Shown here piece by piece: positions 7,994 to 17,476 of a stretch of 64,000 nucleotides of DNA. Within the stretch, counting starts at the first letter, position 1. Each line of letters opens with the position of its first letter. The notes under the pieces were generated by a model. The model was given only the letters and a program-made list of their open reading frames with translations. It made no database searches and was not told where the DNA came from. Source of the stretch: Gemmatimonadota bacterium (GTDB taxonomy: Bacteria; Latescibacterota; UBA2968; UBA8231). The DNA lies in NCBI GenBank assembly GCA_009841115.1, contig VXML01000058.1:218734-282733 (forward strand), given 5' to 3'. The position numbers were made by a program, and so were the translations under genes.

Positions 7994-10159
7994 ATGTACT
8001 GGTTGTCGATCGCGCTGCTGTTGTTAGCGGCACTGCAAGGCACAGCCGAGACGCGGAGCATTGCCATCGGCGGCGCGAGCGGATCGTCTTGGCAAGACGG
8101 CGGCGGCCAGGTACAAGCGATTTTCCCGACCGGGGCCAGAGCGGTCGAGAGCGGCAACACCCCGGGCGGCGTGATCGATTTCGATCCCGAGGGTCGGACG
8201 GGTTGGATTTTTCCGCAGAACATCGTCGAAGGCACCAATCTAGCGCTCGGCATACTCGGACGGGGCGGTTCGGTCACCTCGCCGACGGTTCTCGAAGCGG
8301 GTATTGAGTCGCAGCTAGAGACGATGATTGACGACGACGGCGAGACGGCCTTGGAGCGCAAGAACGTGGCCGTCATTCGCGGTATGGCCATGGACTTCGA
8401 CCTAGGCGCGCGCTTTGGCGTCAATCGCGTCCAGTTCTTCCCGCGCAATGGCCACCCGGATTTTCCCGCAGACCCGTTCCAAGAGGACTTCATCCGCGGC
8501 TACGAGTTGTTTTTCAACGACGGCAGCGAGGAGACCCAAGGCGCGGGCGGCCCGGAATGGCGCTCGTTTCGGTTGAATGCTGCCAACCAAGACGCGCTAG
8601 TCGATCTGAGCATTCCCCCGCAATTTGTGCGCTTCATCCGCTTGCAGTCGCGCACCAGCAATGGTTTTGAGATCGCCGAGTTCCGCGTCTTTGGCACGGG
8701 CTTTGTGCCCACGGCCGAATACATATCCAACATATTCGACCTCGGTCCAGATTTGGGCTTGTGGGGGACCATTCGCTGGGTGGAGGAAAGCGTCGGCCCG
8801 GCTGGTTTCGCCAACGCGCGCGTGCGCACCCGCACCGGCTTGGACGACACCCCCCTAGTCTATACTCGGCGCTTCTTCTTTGAAGGGGTCCAAGTCGAGG
8901 TACCGTGGCAAAAGAATGCCATAGTTGCGACCGAGGACGGCGAGGTCAATCTCGACCAAGCTGACTTAGTGCGCGCGCGTGCGCTCTTTGGCGCGCTGCC
9001 GCTGGAGGAACGCAATGCCATCTCGCTGTCGTCGGATGACTACAAGGGCTTGGGTGCCGAGCGGGGCAATGTGGTCGCCGACCTAGATGCTTGGAGCCCG
9101 TGGTCCTCGCCCTACGAATTGGGGACCCAGTTGACCGAGGCCGAGATCGAGGATAGCCAATTGGGCGTGCCGATTGTCTCGCCTGGGCCGAGGCGGTACA
9201 TACAGTTTCGCATCGACTTTCTCAGCGAGGACTTAGAGGCGGCCACAGGCATTGGCCCGCTGGCCTTTACCGTGGCCTCGCCGCCGCCGGCTGCGCAGAT
9301 TCTCGGAGAGATCTTTCCGCGTCAAGTCGATTTGGGCAAGCCGGTGGATTTTGTCTATGCGGTGATGCCCACGTCCATTCGGCCAGACGTAGATACGGGC
9401 TTTGACGGTTTTGAGATCGCCACGCCAGTGCGAGTAGAGGTCATTGAGTCCATTGAAGTCGTCGATGCCGATGGGCAGGTCGAGGCCGTGGACTTTTCAA
9501 TGGCCGATCTCTCCGCGCTGCCAGCTACCGACGAGACCGGACGCTTTGCCATTGAGTCGGTTGATGCGCGCCGCTTTCGCGTGCGCTTTCCCCTCATTGC
9601 CGAAAGCGAGCTGGCGACCGGACGGACGGCCCAGCTAAAAATTCGCTTTCGCAGCCGCGTGTTGCGCTACGGCACCAAGTTCGCCGGTTTTGCTTTCAAC
9701 AGCGCCGAGGGGGACGTGGGGCAGGAGGTCGTCGCCGGCAATGTGGCCGCGCTGGCTCCCGGCGACGACGATATTGTGGCGGTTGGCACGGAGACGAACC
9801 GGGGCCTTTCGGTGGATGTGCCGCTAGCCGGCGGCAGCGCCCTGCTGATCAACGTGCGGGCCGATCCCCGGCCCTTCAGCCCCAACGGCGATGGAATCAA
9901 CGACGCGACGCAGGTGTACTACGATCTGAGCCGCTTGGTCAGCCCGTCCCCGGTCGATGTGGACATCGTCGATTTGGCCGGACGCCGGGTGCGCCAGCTA
10001 TTTTCCGGCCTCCAGGGCGGCGGCTCGTACGCCATGCCTTGGGATGGCGCGGATGCGAATGGGGTCGCGCTGCCGCCGGGCATTTACTTAGTGCGCGTAA
10101 CGCTAGCCAGCGATACAGGCGGCGAAAGCGCGGTTAGAGCTATCGAATTAGCGTACTAA
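7994..10159 (+). CDS. Secreted discoidin-like protein with FlgD-like C-terminus (paralogue 3)
   Basis: ATG 7994 follows GGGAGG at 7983-7988 and starts a signal peptide (MYWLSIALLLLAALQG); the frame stays open further upstream, but that stretch lies in the previous gene and is not likely translated. The 721-residue product has a discoidin-like N-terminal part (MIDDDGETALERK, AMDFDLGARFGVNRVQF), a WSPWSSPYE segment, ILGEIFPRQ...GFDGFEIA, and a C-terminal FlgD-like domain (FSPNGDGINDATQVYYDL, MPWDGADANGVALPPGIY). It ends in ELAY. Architecture matches the two genes before it, which suggests serial duplication followed by divergence. Confidence 0.8.
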   Translation: MYWLSIALLLLAALQGTAETRSIAIGGASGSSWQDGGGQVQAIFPTGARAVESGNTPGGVIDFDPEGRTGWIFPQNIVEGTNLALGILGRGGSVTSPTVLEAGIESQLETMIDDDGETALERKNVAVIRGMAMDFDLGARFGVNRVQFFPRNGHPDFPADPFQEDFIRGYELFFNDGSEETQGAGGPEWRSFRLNAANQDALVDLSIPPQFVRFIRLQSRTSNGFEIAEFRVFGTGFVPTAEYISNIFDLGPDLGLWGTIRWVEESVGPAGFANARVRTRTGLDDTPLVYTRRFFFEGVQVEVPWQKNAIVATEDGEVNLDQADLVRARALFGALPLEERNAISLSSDDYKGLGAERGNVVADLDAWSPWSSPYELGTQLTEAEIEDSQLGVPIVSPGPRRYIQFRIDFLSEDLEAATGIGPLAFTVASPPPAAQILGEIFPRQVDLGKPVDFVYAVMPTSIRPDVDTGFDGFEIATPVRVEVIESIEVVDADGQVEAVDFSMADLSALPATDETGRFAIESVDARRFRVRFPLIAESELATGRTAQLKIRFRSRVLRYGTKFAGFAFNSAEGDVGQEVVAGNVAALAPGDDDIVAVGTETNRGLSVDVPLAGGSALLINVRADPRPFSPNGDGINDATQVYYDLSRLVSPSPVDVDIVDLAGRRVRQLFSGLQGGGSYAMPWDGADANGVALPPGIYLVRVTLASDTGGESAVRAIELAY

Positions 10160-10173
10160 TTAGGGAGGGTCTA

Positions 10174-12930
10174 ATGCGAGACCTACGGTGGATACTCGCC
10201 GCCTTGCTCGTCGCGGCGCTAAGTGCCCACGCCCAAGGCCGGCGCTGGGGTGCGGACATCACCTATGAGCCTCGGGGGCCGGGCGTGCTCTTCGACGCCT
10301 TGGATCCAACGATCAAGCGCTGGTACGTGCCGCAGGAGCTGTTTGCCGACTACGGTTGGCAGCAGTGGCAGTACACCAACTACGCGCGCGACGCGTACGA
10401 GCGCTACGTCAGCACCACGATTGAAGGCTCTCCGTTCTACGACCTGTACGGCAACTACTTGACGCGCGGCTGGCTCATCTACGACTGGACCCAGAACCAG
10501 CCCGTGCAATTTGGTTCGTCTATCTTCAAGGATCCACGCTTTAACAATTGGTTCAATGCAGTCACCATTAGCTCGGACTCGCAGGGGCAGTTCTACTATG
10601 CGATCACAGTGGGAGACCGAATCCGCACGACCCTGACCCCTCTCACCTTTTCCAAGCCGGCCTTCAGCGGCGTGCAGATGGACTTTGCCGCGGACAAGTA
10701 CGAGGGCACCCTGCTCTTTTCGCGGGTGAGCCGTCCGGTCATCGGCAGCACGCCCACCGCCCCCACTGGCATCTCCAATGCCACCAACCTGATGGCTGGC
10801 CGCGCCGTGGTGCAGATCGGCGATTTCGTGGCCGTGGGGGCCAATTTAGTCAATGCGCGCAACTCCACCACGGTGGCCGATGCGTTTGAGCGCAACCCCT
10901 TCGTCGGCACCCTTGCTGCCAATCAGGGCAGCCTGCCGGTCTCGGGCCTTGCCTTGGTCCTCAGCGATGACTCGCCAGAGGATGGTCGGGGCGGGGCCAC
11001 CCTGTTTTCGCACGACATTCTCTTGACGAGCGAGGATCCAGAAACTGGGGAGCGCGAGCAGTTTAGGCTCCGCGACGTAGTATCCGATCCGGCGCGGTGG
11101 CCCGTGGTCTCGGGCGGGGCACCCAAGGAAGGGGCTTTAGCGGCCGACGGCGATGAGAAGATCGTCATCAACTACGACTTCACGGACATCGCCTATACTG
11201 GCCCGCGTCCCTCGGAGCTCGTCGCCGTGCAGTTCGACTTAGTCTTGGCCAATGACTACAAGGTGCAGGTTTGGTCCGACCGACAGACGGGCAGCCGCGC
11301 GCTGCCGGTCTTGCCGCTGACGGGCCAGGACATTGAGGATCAATCCCCGGCGTTGTTCGACATCCTCAGCGCCGAGGGCAATGTGCAGGACAATTCCAAC
11401 CAGCAGCGAGTCGTCTTCGACTATGGATTGCCGTCGTCCCGCTTGATCTACGGCTTCACTGTAGAAGCCACGGATATCAAGGGCGTGGATCTATACGCGG
11501 AATTCGACGTCAGCCGCGCGTACAGCCAGTACCCCAACCCGGCGCGTCAAGCAGCCGATCGCTCGCTGGCCACACACGCCCGCGACGCCGAGGCTTGGAT
11601 GGTCAACGCCTCAAAGATGGCCGCGCCGTTTTACTTTTTCGGCGAGGCGTACAGCATGGACCCGGATTACTCGACGAGCTCGTTTATCGTCGATGACGGC
11701 GGGGACATTACCTACGACAATCCGCGCACGTCCCTGTACGAGTTGGTCGACGACAACGACGACCAAGACCGCTCGGCCGATTGGTTCCGCTTCTCGCAGG
11801 GCGGCGGCGATGTGGCCGTCTTTCCGGGGTGGGACGAGAACAACGACTTCGTCTCCGACTTCAACCAAAACGACAACCGCATCCTCAACAACCGCATCCC
11901 GGATTACGAAGAACCCTTCTTCCGCTATGCGGCCGATCGCCCGGAGTTTTTGTTTGGCATTGACCTAAACAACAACGGTTGGATCGACCGCTTTGAAAAT
12001 GACGACTTGCCCGACTACCCCTACAAGGTCGATCGCCGGGGCTACAACCTGTACGCCGGTATTTTCCTCGACCCGCACACGCGACTGACGTTGGGCAGGC
12101 TGAGCGAAAAGAGCCTAGCCTCCGACGGGCGCAACCGCGCCGCGTATGGCCTGCTGACGTACGACCGCGACTTCACGTGGGGCCGGTTGCGGGCCTTTGA
12201 GATGCTGCGGCGCGTGGAAGACGATATCGCCGACGACCGGCGCGAGATGACGCCGCACCTCGAAGTCAACTCGCTCGCGCTGGTGCGCGACATTCTGCCG
12301 GCGCGGGACACGTGGATCAACACGACGTATCTACAGCTCGATTACCAGCCGCTCGACAACCTAAATGCGATCAACAAGTTCAAGTACGAGCGCTTTTGGC
12401 AGCAGGGCAGTGCGTTCAAAAGCCGCATCAAAGGCCCGGCGCTCAACCAAGGCAGCCACTTGATTGGGTTGATCAACAAAGCGGATTACACCTTCGGCTT
12501 GGCTGGCTTCAAGTTGCAGCCCAAGATCAAGAGCGAGTATCTCAACCAAACTGCGCTCGAAGCGCGCGCTGAGGACCGCAAAGAGTGGGTCGGCACGGGT
12601 ATCGTGCTACTGAGCCATCCGCTGTTGAGCCAGTCGCTGGTGGAAACGGGCGTTGAGTTTTCCCTGTTTCGGGACTTGGTCCTTGACGAGGACGAACAGC
12701 TCGCCAACGGTCCGGCTGGGCCTACGGGCGACTTCCGCAACTTGGTGTTGGCCCTGCAATGGTCCAGCGCTGGTTCCTACTTGGGCTACCGGCTGACGAC
12801 GCAGTTTGGCTTTAGTTATACGCGCCTGTGGGAGGAGCGGGTGATTATTGGCAGCGAAGACTTGGAGCGGACGAACGAAGTCAGCGCCTTTAGCACCAGC
12901 TTCATAACCGTGTACGCGGGGCTGGAGTAG
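10174..12930 (+). CDS. Large secreted protein, giant paralogue A
   Basis: This 918-residue protein has a signal peptide ending AHA-QG near residue 21. No catalytic motif is recognised. The N-terminal part has WYVPQELF...YTNYARD...FYDLYGNYLTRGWLIYDW. The centre has acidic segments resembling calcium-binding loops (WDENNDFVSDFNQND, DLNNNGWIDRFENDD). The C-terminal third is strand-rich with alternating aromatic residues and ends FITVYAGLE, compatible with a beta-barrel or large beta-sandwich. It is clearly homologous to the next gene along its length. The 14-bp and 4-bp spacings make it part of the operon. An outer-membrane or surface location is inferred. Confidence 0.7.
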   Translation: MRDLRWILAALLVAALSAHAQGRRWGADITYEPRGPGVLFDALDPTIKRWYVPQELFADYGWQQWQYTNYARDAYERYVSTTIEGSPFYDLYGNYLTRGWLIYDWTQNQPVQFGSSIFKDPRFNNWFNAVTISSDSQGQFYYAITVGDRIRTTLTPLTFSKPAFSGVQMDFAADKYEGTLLFSRVSRPVIGSTPTAPTGISNATNLMAGRAVVQIGDFVAVGANLVNARNSTTVADAFERNPFVGTLAANQGSLPVSGLALVLSDDSPEDGRGGATLFSHDILLTSEDPETGEREQFRLRDVVSDPARWPVVSGGAPKEGALAADGDEKIVINYDFTDIAYTGPRPSELVAVQFDLVLANDYKVQVWSDRQTGSRALPVLPLTGQDIEDQSPALFDILSAEGNVQDNSNQQRVVFDYGLPSSRLIYGFTVEATDIKGVDLYAEFDVSRAYSQYPNPARQAADRSLATHARDAEAWMVNASKMAAPFYFFGEAYSMDPDYSTSSFIVDDGGDITYDNPRTSLYELVDDNDDQDRSADWFRFSQGGGDVAVFPGWDENNDFVSDFNQNDNRILNNRIPDYEEPFFRYAADRPEFLFGIDLNNNGWIDRFENDDLPDYPYKVDRRGYNLYAGIFLDPHTRLTLGRLSEKSLASDGRNRAAYGLLTYDRDFTWGRLRAFEMLRRVEDDIADDRREMTPHLEVNSLALVRDILPARDTWINTTYLQLDYQPLDNLNAINKFKYERFWQQGSAFKSRIKGPALNQGSHLIGLINKADYTFGLAGFKLQPKIKSEYLNQTALEARAEDRKEWVGTGIVLLSHPLLSQSLVETGVEFSLFRDLVLDEDEQLANGPAGPTGDFRNLVLALQWSSAGSYLGYRLTTQFGFSYTRLWEERVIIGSEDLERTNEVSAFSTSFITVYAGLE

Positions 12931-12934
12931 GGGC

Positions 12935-15793
12935 ATGAACGCCAGTTTGCGCCGCGTCGGCGCTCTCTGCTGGGTCGCGCTGCTTGGGGCCGCGCCGCTC
13001 AGCGCCCAGCGCGAGGATTACGGCAGCCGCTTGGGCCGCATCGAAACGGGCCAGCCGATCTACTATTCGGCCGGCACGGGGCTGCGCATGGAGGCCGTCT
13101 ATCCCTCGTTGCAGAAGTGGTATCTGCCGCAGGAAATCGCCGGTGAGTACCGCCGCCAGTGGGCCTACACCAACTACGCGCGGGACCCATATCGGCGCTA
13201 TCTCGATCCGGGGTTGGAAGGCGGGTACTTCTACGACCTCTACGGGCGCTTCTTGAACAAGGGTTGGTTGATCTACGACTGGCGTCAGGTTCAGCCGACC
13301 GGCTCGGGCGGTTCGGGCATTTTGCAGGCCGGCCAATACGGCTCGTGGTTCCGCAACTTGGTCATTGCCGGCGACACCAAGGGCCAGCACTACTTCTCGG
13401 TGCTCATCGGCGACGAGATATTCGCCATGCTGACGCCCATGACCTTTCGCAAGACCGCGTACAACGGGGTTATGTTCAACTACGCGGCCGACCGCCTGAC
13501 GGCCACTGTGCTGATGTCGCGGATCAACCTACCGCTGTTCCGCACGGACCCCTTTCCCGTGACAGAGGACAATTTCACCAACCTCATTGGCGGGCGCGTG
13601 GTCTTGGACTTAGGCGCTACGACGCGGATCGGCGGTACCTTTCTCAACGCGCACAACGGCCGGACGGCTTCCGACCGCTTTGAGGGCCACCCGCTCAAGG
13701 GCAAGCTGACGAGCGGCCAGCTAGACGGACGCATCGACCGCATCGTGGTTCGGCTGACCGACGACTCGCCCGAAGACGAGGGCGGCGGGGCCGTGCTTTT
13801 TGGCAGCGACATTGAGATTGAGACGCGGATTGGCGACCGCGACACCCTGCTGATTGGCAGCGAGATTGGCTTTGCGCCGCGCATCGTCGGTGGAATCGAG
13901 CGGGGCGGTTTTCTGACGGCCGAGGGCCGGGGCGAGGCGAGCCAGATTTTGCTCGAATACGTATTCTCCGACGAAGACCCGGCGATTATGGATCTAGAAT
14001 CCGTAGTGCCGAGCGCGGATCTGGTCAACCAAATCAGCCGGGTGCGCTTCCGCTTGGTGTTGGGCAACGACTACAAGGTAGAGGTCACGTCCAACCGCCA
14101 GACCGACAACAGTCCCAGCGGCGAGCAGCCGCAGTTTCGCACGGTCGCCCGGGCCGAGGGCAACGTCTGGGACAACTCCAACCAGCGGACGGTGGTCTTT
14201 GACTACGGACTGCCGACGGCGACGCAGGTGGCCGGGCTGACGCTTCAGGCCGACGATTGGGTTGGCTTCCGCGTGTACGGCGAATTCAACGTCAACCACC
14301 AGTTCACTCAGTACCCGACGCGGACGCGGGATACGCACAAGGCGTCCTCGGGCATTGGCGGGGATCGCGCGGCCCTAGGCTGGATGGTCAATGTCTCGCG
14401 CCGCTTTGCGCCGTTTTACTTTTTTGGCGAAGCATTTGGCCTAGACGCCGAATACGACACGAGCCCGCGCTTTGTCGATAGCAGCGGTCGGGTGGATTGG
14501 TCCAACGACGACGAAGCGCGGGCGCGGCACGTGTACGACTTTGTCGATGACAACGACGACAACGACCGCATCAACGACCAAAAGCGCCGTTTTGACGACG
14601 GCCGCACCAGTGAGCAGCGCCGGGGCCTCGCGCGCACCTTTGAGGGCTTTGCCGACGACGCGGTCTTCCCCGGCCTCGACGAGAACAACGACTTCATTTC
14701 CGATTTCAATCAAAACGATCTGCGCGAGCGTCCCAATTTCTTGCCCGATTACGAAGAGCCTTTTCTCCGCTACAATGTCGATCGGCCCGAGTATCTCTTC
14801 GCCCTCGATTTGAACAACAATGGCTGGGGCGACCGCTTTGAAAACGACGACGAGCCCGACTACCCCTACAAGCGCGACCGGCGCGGATACAACGCCTATC
14901 TCAGCGCGGAACTCCGACCCGAGCTCAAGCTGACGACTGGACAGGTGTGGGAGCGCAAGCCAACGACGGGTGCGCGCAACCGCACGTACTATGCCCTGTT
15001 GGCTTACGAACAGAGCTTTGCCGGATTGGGCACGCTGACGGCGTATAATTCGCTCAAGTGGGCCGCCGATGAGATCGCCGAAGACTTGGTGCAGTGGATT
15101 CAACTGCGCCCCGTGCTCGGTCGCCCGAGCAATTCCCCCGGCGGCATGACCGCCATCCGCGATCCGCTGGGCATGGGCGACGTCTTGGTCAACAAGCTGT
15201 GGATAGGCGCTGAACGCCGCGGTCGCGATGGCCTCCAGAGCGAAAGCAAGCTGCTGTATGAATTCATACAACAGCGGCAAGAAGATGCCGTTGACCGCGA
15301 TGGCCGTTCCTTGCAACGCAATGCGCGGCGCTTGGGGCTGATCAACAAGGCCGAGTACCCACTGCATCTGGGCCGCATAACCGCGCAGCCGCGCTTCAAG
15401 CACGAGTTGTTCATGGACGACACCCCGTTCAATATTGAGCGGCAGCTAGGCACTCCGACGGCTGAGCGGCGCGATTGGAGCGCGCTGGCCTCGGTATTGG
15501 TAAAGATCCCCTTTATGAAGCGCTCGGTTGTACAACTCGGCACGGAGTACTTGCACTTCCGCGACATGGTCGTAGAAGAGGCCACCGTCAACCCGGGCGA
15601 CCCCACCGGGGATTACAACGAGACGTCCTTTGCCGTGCAATTGTCCAATGTGACCTCGTACTTGGGCTATAAGCTCATGTCCCAAGTGGGGCTGCGCATT
15701 GACAAGCGGCGGATAGAGCTCGCGGAGGAGAAGGCTCGCACCGAAACCAGTGGATTGACTTTTGTCACAGTACAAGCAGGACTTAGTGAGTAG
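12935..15793 (+). CDS. Large secreted protein, giant paralogue B
   Basis: This 952-residue protein is a paralogue of the preceding gene. Shared landmarks in the same order are WYLPQEI, YTNYARDPY, FYDLYGRFLNKGWLIYDW, DNSNQ..VVFDYGLP, LDENNDFISDFNQND and DLNNNGWGDRFENDD. It has a signal peptide ending LSA-QR near residue 25. The C-terminus, TFVTVQAGLSE, matches the FITVYAGLE end of its partner. The 3' end overlaps the following rotamase gene by 8 bp, which suggests translational coupling. The function is unknown; the acidic loops suggest calcium-dependent stability outside the cell. Confidence 0.7.
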   Translation: MNASLRRVGALCWVALLGAAPLSAQREDYGSRLGRIETGQPIYYSAGTGLRMEAVYPSLQKWYLPQEIAGEYRRQWAYTNYARDPYRRYLDPGLEGGYFYDLYGRFLNKGWLIYDWRQVQPTGSGGSGILQAGQYGSWFRNLVIAGDTKGQHYFSVLIGDEIFAMLTPMTFRKTAYNGVMFNYAADRLTATVLMSRINLPLFRTDPFPVTEDNFTNLIGGRVVLDLGATTRIGGTFLNAHNGRTASDRFEGHPLKGKLTSGQLDGRIDRIVVRLTDDSPEDEGGGAVLFGSDIEIETRIGDRDTLLIGSEIGFAPRIVGGIERGGFLTAEGRGEASQILLEYVFSDEDPAIMDLESVVPSADLVNQISRVRFRLVLGNDYKVEVTSNRQTDNSPSGEQPQFRTVARAEGNVWDNSNQRTVVFDYGLPTATQVAGLTLQADDWVGFRVYGEFNVNHQFTQYPTRTRDTHKASSGIGGDRAALGWMVNVSRRFAPFYFFGEAFGLDAEYDTSPRFVDSSGRVDWSNDDEARARHVYDFVDDNDDNDRINDQKRRFDDGRTSEQRRGLARTFEGFADDAVFPGLDENNDFISDFNQNDLRERPNFLPDYEEPFLRYNVDRPEYLFALDLNNNGWGDRFENDDEPDYPYKRDRRGYNAYLSAELRPELKLTTGQVWERKPTTGARNRTYYALLAYEQSFAGLGTLTAYNSLKWAADEIAEDLVQWIQLRPVLGRPSNSPGGMTAIRDPLGMGDVLVNKLWIGAERRGRDGLQSESKLLYEFIQQRQEDAVDRDGRSLQRNARRLGLINKAEYPLHLGRITAQPRFKHELFMDDTPFNIERQLGTPTAERRDWSALASVLVKIPFMKRSVVQLGTEYLHFRDMVVEEATVNPGDPTGDYNETSFAVQLSNVTSYLGYKLMSQVGLRIDKRRIELAEEKARTETSGLTFVTVQAGLSE

Positions 15794-17465
15794 AACGAAG
15801 CACGCAGTATATTGGCTGTGGCTCCTCGTTTGTTGGAGCTGCAGCACCCCCACCGAGGACTTGGTGGTGGCCCGAGTCGGCGAGGTGGAAATCGACGCCC
15901 CCCAATTGCTGGAGTTTGAAGAAAGGCTACACCCCGATCTGCGGAGTAAAAAGACGGGTGCGGACGCCTATTTCGACTACCTGCAGACCATAATCGACAA
16001 GGAGCTCATGGTCCTGGAGGCCAAGAAGCGGGGTCTCGACCAGCGCGCCGACTTCCGCCGCAAGGTGGACAAACTGCATAGCGACCGCGTCTTGCGCCGC
16101 TTTTTGCAGCTAGAGGTGTACGACAAGATCGTCCACACGCAAGAGGAGATGCTGGCCCACCAGCGAGAGACGGGACGCGACCGCGCCGTGCAAGTGCGGC
16201 GCATCGTAGTCGCTACAATAGAAGAGGCGCGAGCAATCAAGGCGGCCTTGGAAGGCGGCGACGATTTCGACACATGGGCTAGCCATAACCTGCTCGATGA
16301 GACCCAGCTAGAGGGGGGCCGCTACCTGATCAAGGACGAGCTGTACCCACGCATCTTGCAGGAGAAGGTCTTTCCGCTGGCACTGGGCCAGTTCTCGGAG
16401 CCAGTGCTCTTCAACGATCAGTTCGGCGTGTACGAGATAACAGCCGAAGTGCCGGTCAAGCTCTCGGTCGTGCAGTCGGTCATCGAGGCCGAACTGCTCA
16501 AGGAGAAGCTGCCGCCGGCCGTGCAGGCGCTGTCGGCCCGCTTGCGGCAGGAACTCGACTTTGTGGTTCACGACCAAGCCTTGGAGAGCGTGCGTGGCCG
16601 CATTGGGCAGGGTGCTAAGGCGTTTTCTGCAGAGGAGCGCGAGCAGCCGATCTACGAGCACGAGAGCGGCATATTTACCATCGGCGATCTGCTCGATTTC
16701 GCCCGCGAGCTAGGCGTTGGCTTCCCAGAGGACGCGCCAGAGCGGTTCGACTGGTTCGTCCGAGACATCGTCGAACCGCGCGCGCTGCTCTTGGCTGGCG
16801 CGTACACGGCGGGCGTTGACCGCGAAGAAGCAATGGTCGCTTGGTTCCAAGAGCGGCAGCTATCGAACTTGCTGGTGGCCATGCGCCGAGACGTGGTCGA
16901 TGGCGTCTTCGCCAGCCGCGAAGAAGCCCAAGCGTTCTACGACCGCCACTCCAACCTTTTCCGCCCCCTCGAATCAATCGGCGTGCAGGAAATTTTGGTT
17001 CGCACTGAAGAGGAGGCACTGGCGCTACGCGAGGAAGTGGAACGCGGCGGCGACTTGGGCGCGCTGGCCGCCGAGCACACCCTGCGCCGGCGCGGCAGAG
17101 CCAACCAGGGTGAGTTCCACCTACATCCTTGGGAAAAGCAGCAGTTCGTCCCACTCTTTGAGGCAGCACAAGGGCAAAAAATCGGCGCACTCATCGGTCC
17201 GATCGCCTTGGAGGTCGCGGCCGCTGAGGTGCTAAGCTCCGAGCCGATCAGCGGCCCGTACTACGCCATTTTTCGCTTGCTCGATTCGACGATCAACGCC
17301 GCACCGAGGCCCTTCGCGCAGGCCGAGCGCCGCGCTCGGGCACTGGTGCGCCGCCAAAAACAAGAGCGGCTCTTCGGGCAATTCATCATCCAATTGCGCC
17401 ACGAATACGCGGCGCAAATCGAGGTCTTCCGCGAACAGGTAGAGGCCCTCGTCCGCAGCACATGA
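15786..17465 (+). CDS. SurA/parvulin-like peptidyl-prolyl isomerase
   Basis: I take the GTG at 15786, which overlaps the previous stop and follows AGGA; a TTG at 15762 is possible. The product of about 559 residues has an N-terminal hydrophobic stretch with cysteines (LLVCWSC), perhaps a lipoprotein signal, then a helical SurA_N-like region (DYLQTIIDKELMVLEAKKRG). Two rotamase-like segments follow: VRRIVVATIEEARAI...GGRYLIKDEL...LGQFSEP, and IGVQEILVRTEEEALAL...FHLHPWEKQQF...IGALIGPI. Such proteins escort outer-membrane or secreted clients in the periplasm. Coupling to the giant paralogue gene suggests those proteins are its clients. Confidence 0.8.
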   Translation: MSRTKHAVYWLWLLVCWSCSTPTEDLVVARVGEVEIDAPQLLEFEERLHPDLRSKKTGADAYFDYLQTIIDKELMVLEAKKRGLDQRADFRRKVDKLHSDRVLRRFLQLEVYDKIVHTQEEMLAHQRETGRDRAVQVRRIVVATIEEARAIKAALEGGDDFDTWASHNLLDETQLEGGRYLIKDELYPRILQEKVFPLALGQFSEPVLFNDQFGVYEITAEVPVKLSVVQSVIEAELLKEKLPPAVQALSARLRQELDFVVHDQALESVRGRIGQGAKAFSAEEREQPIYEHESGIFTIGDLLDFARELGVGFPEDAPERFDWFVRDIVEPRALLLAGAYTAGVDREEAMVAWFQERQLSNLLVAMRRDVVDGVFASREEAQAFYDRHSNLFRPLESIGVQEILVRTEEEALALREEVERGGDLGALAAEHTLRRRGRANQGEFHLHPWEKQQFVPLFEAAQGQKIGALIGPIALEVAAAEVLSSEPISGPYYAIFRLLDSTINAAPRPFAQAERRARALVRRQKQERLFGQFIIQLRHEYAAQIEVFREQVEALVRST

Positions 17466-17476
17466 GGAGGCTAAAA

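Noticed and set aside
3528..10159. Assignment of these proteins to type IX secretion
   Set aside because: The FlgD-like C-termini are compatible with it, but no T9SS core component is present in the window.
14441..15403. Long minus-strand frame of 320 codons inside the giant paralogue B gene
   Set aside because: Antisense frame of a GC-rich gene; no ribosome site, no domain, and the plus-strand frame has clear homology to its paralogue.
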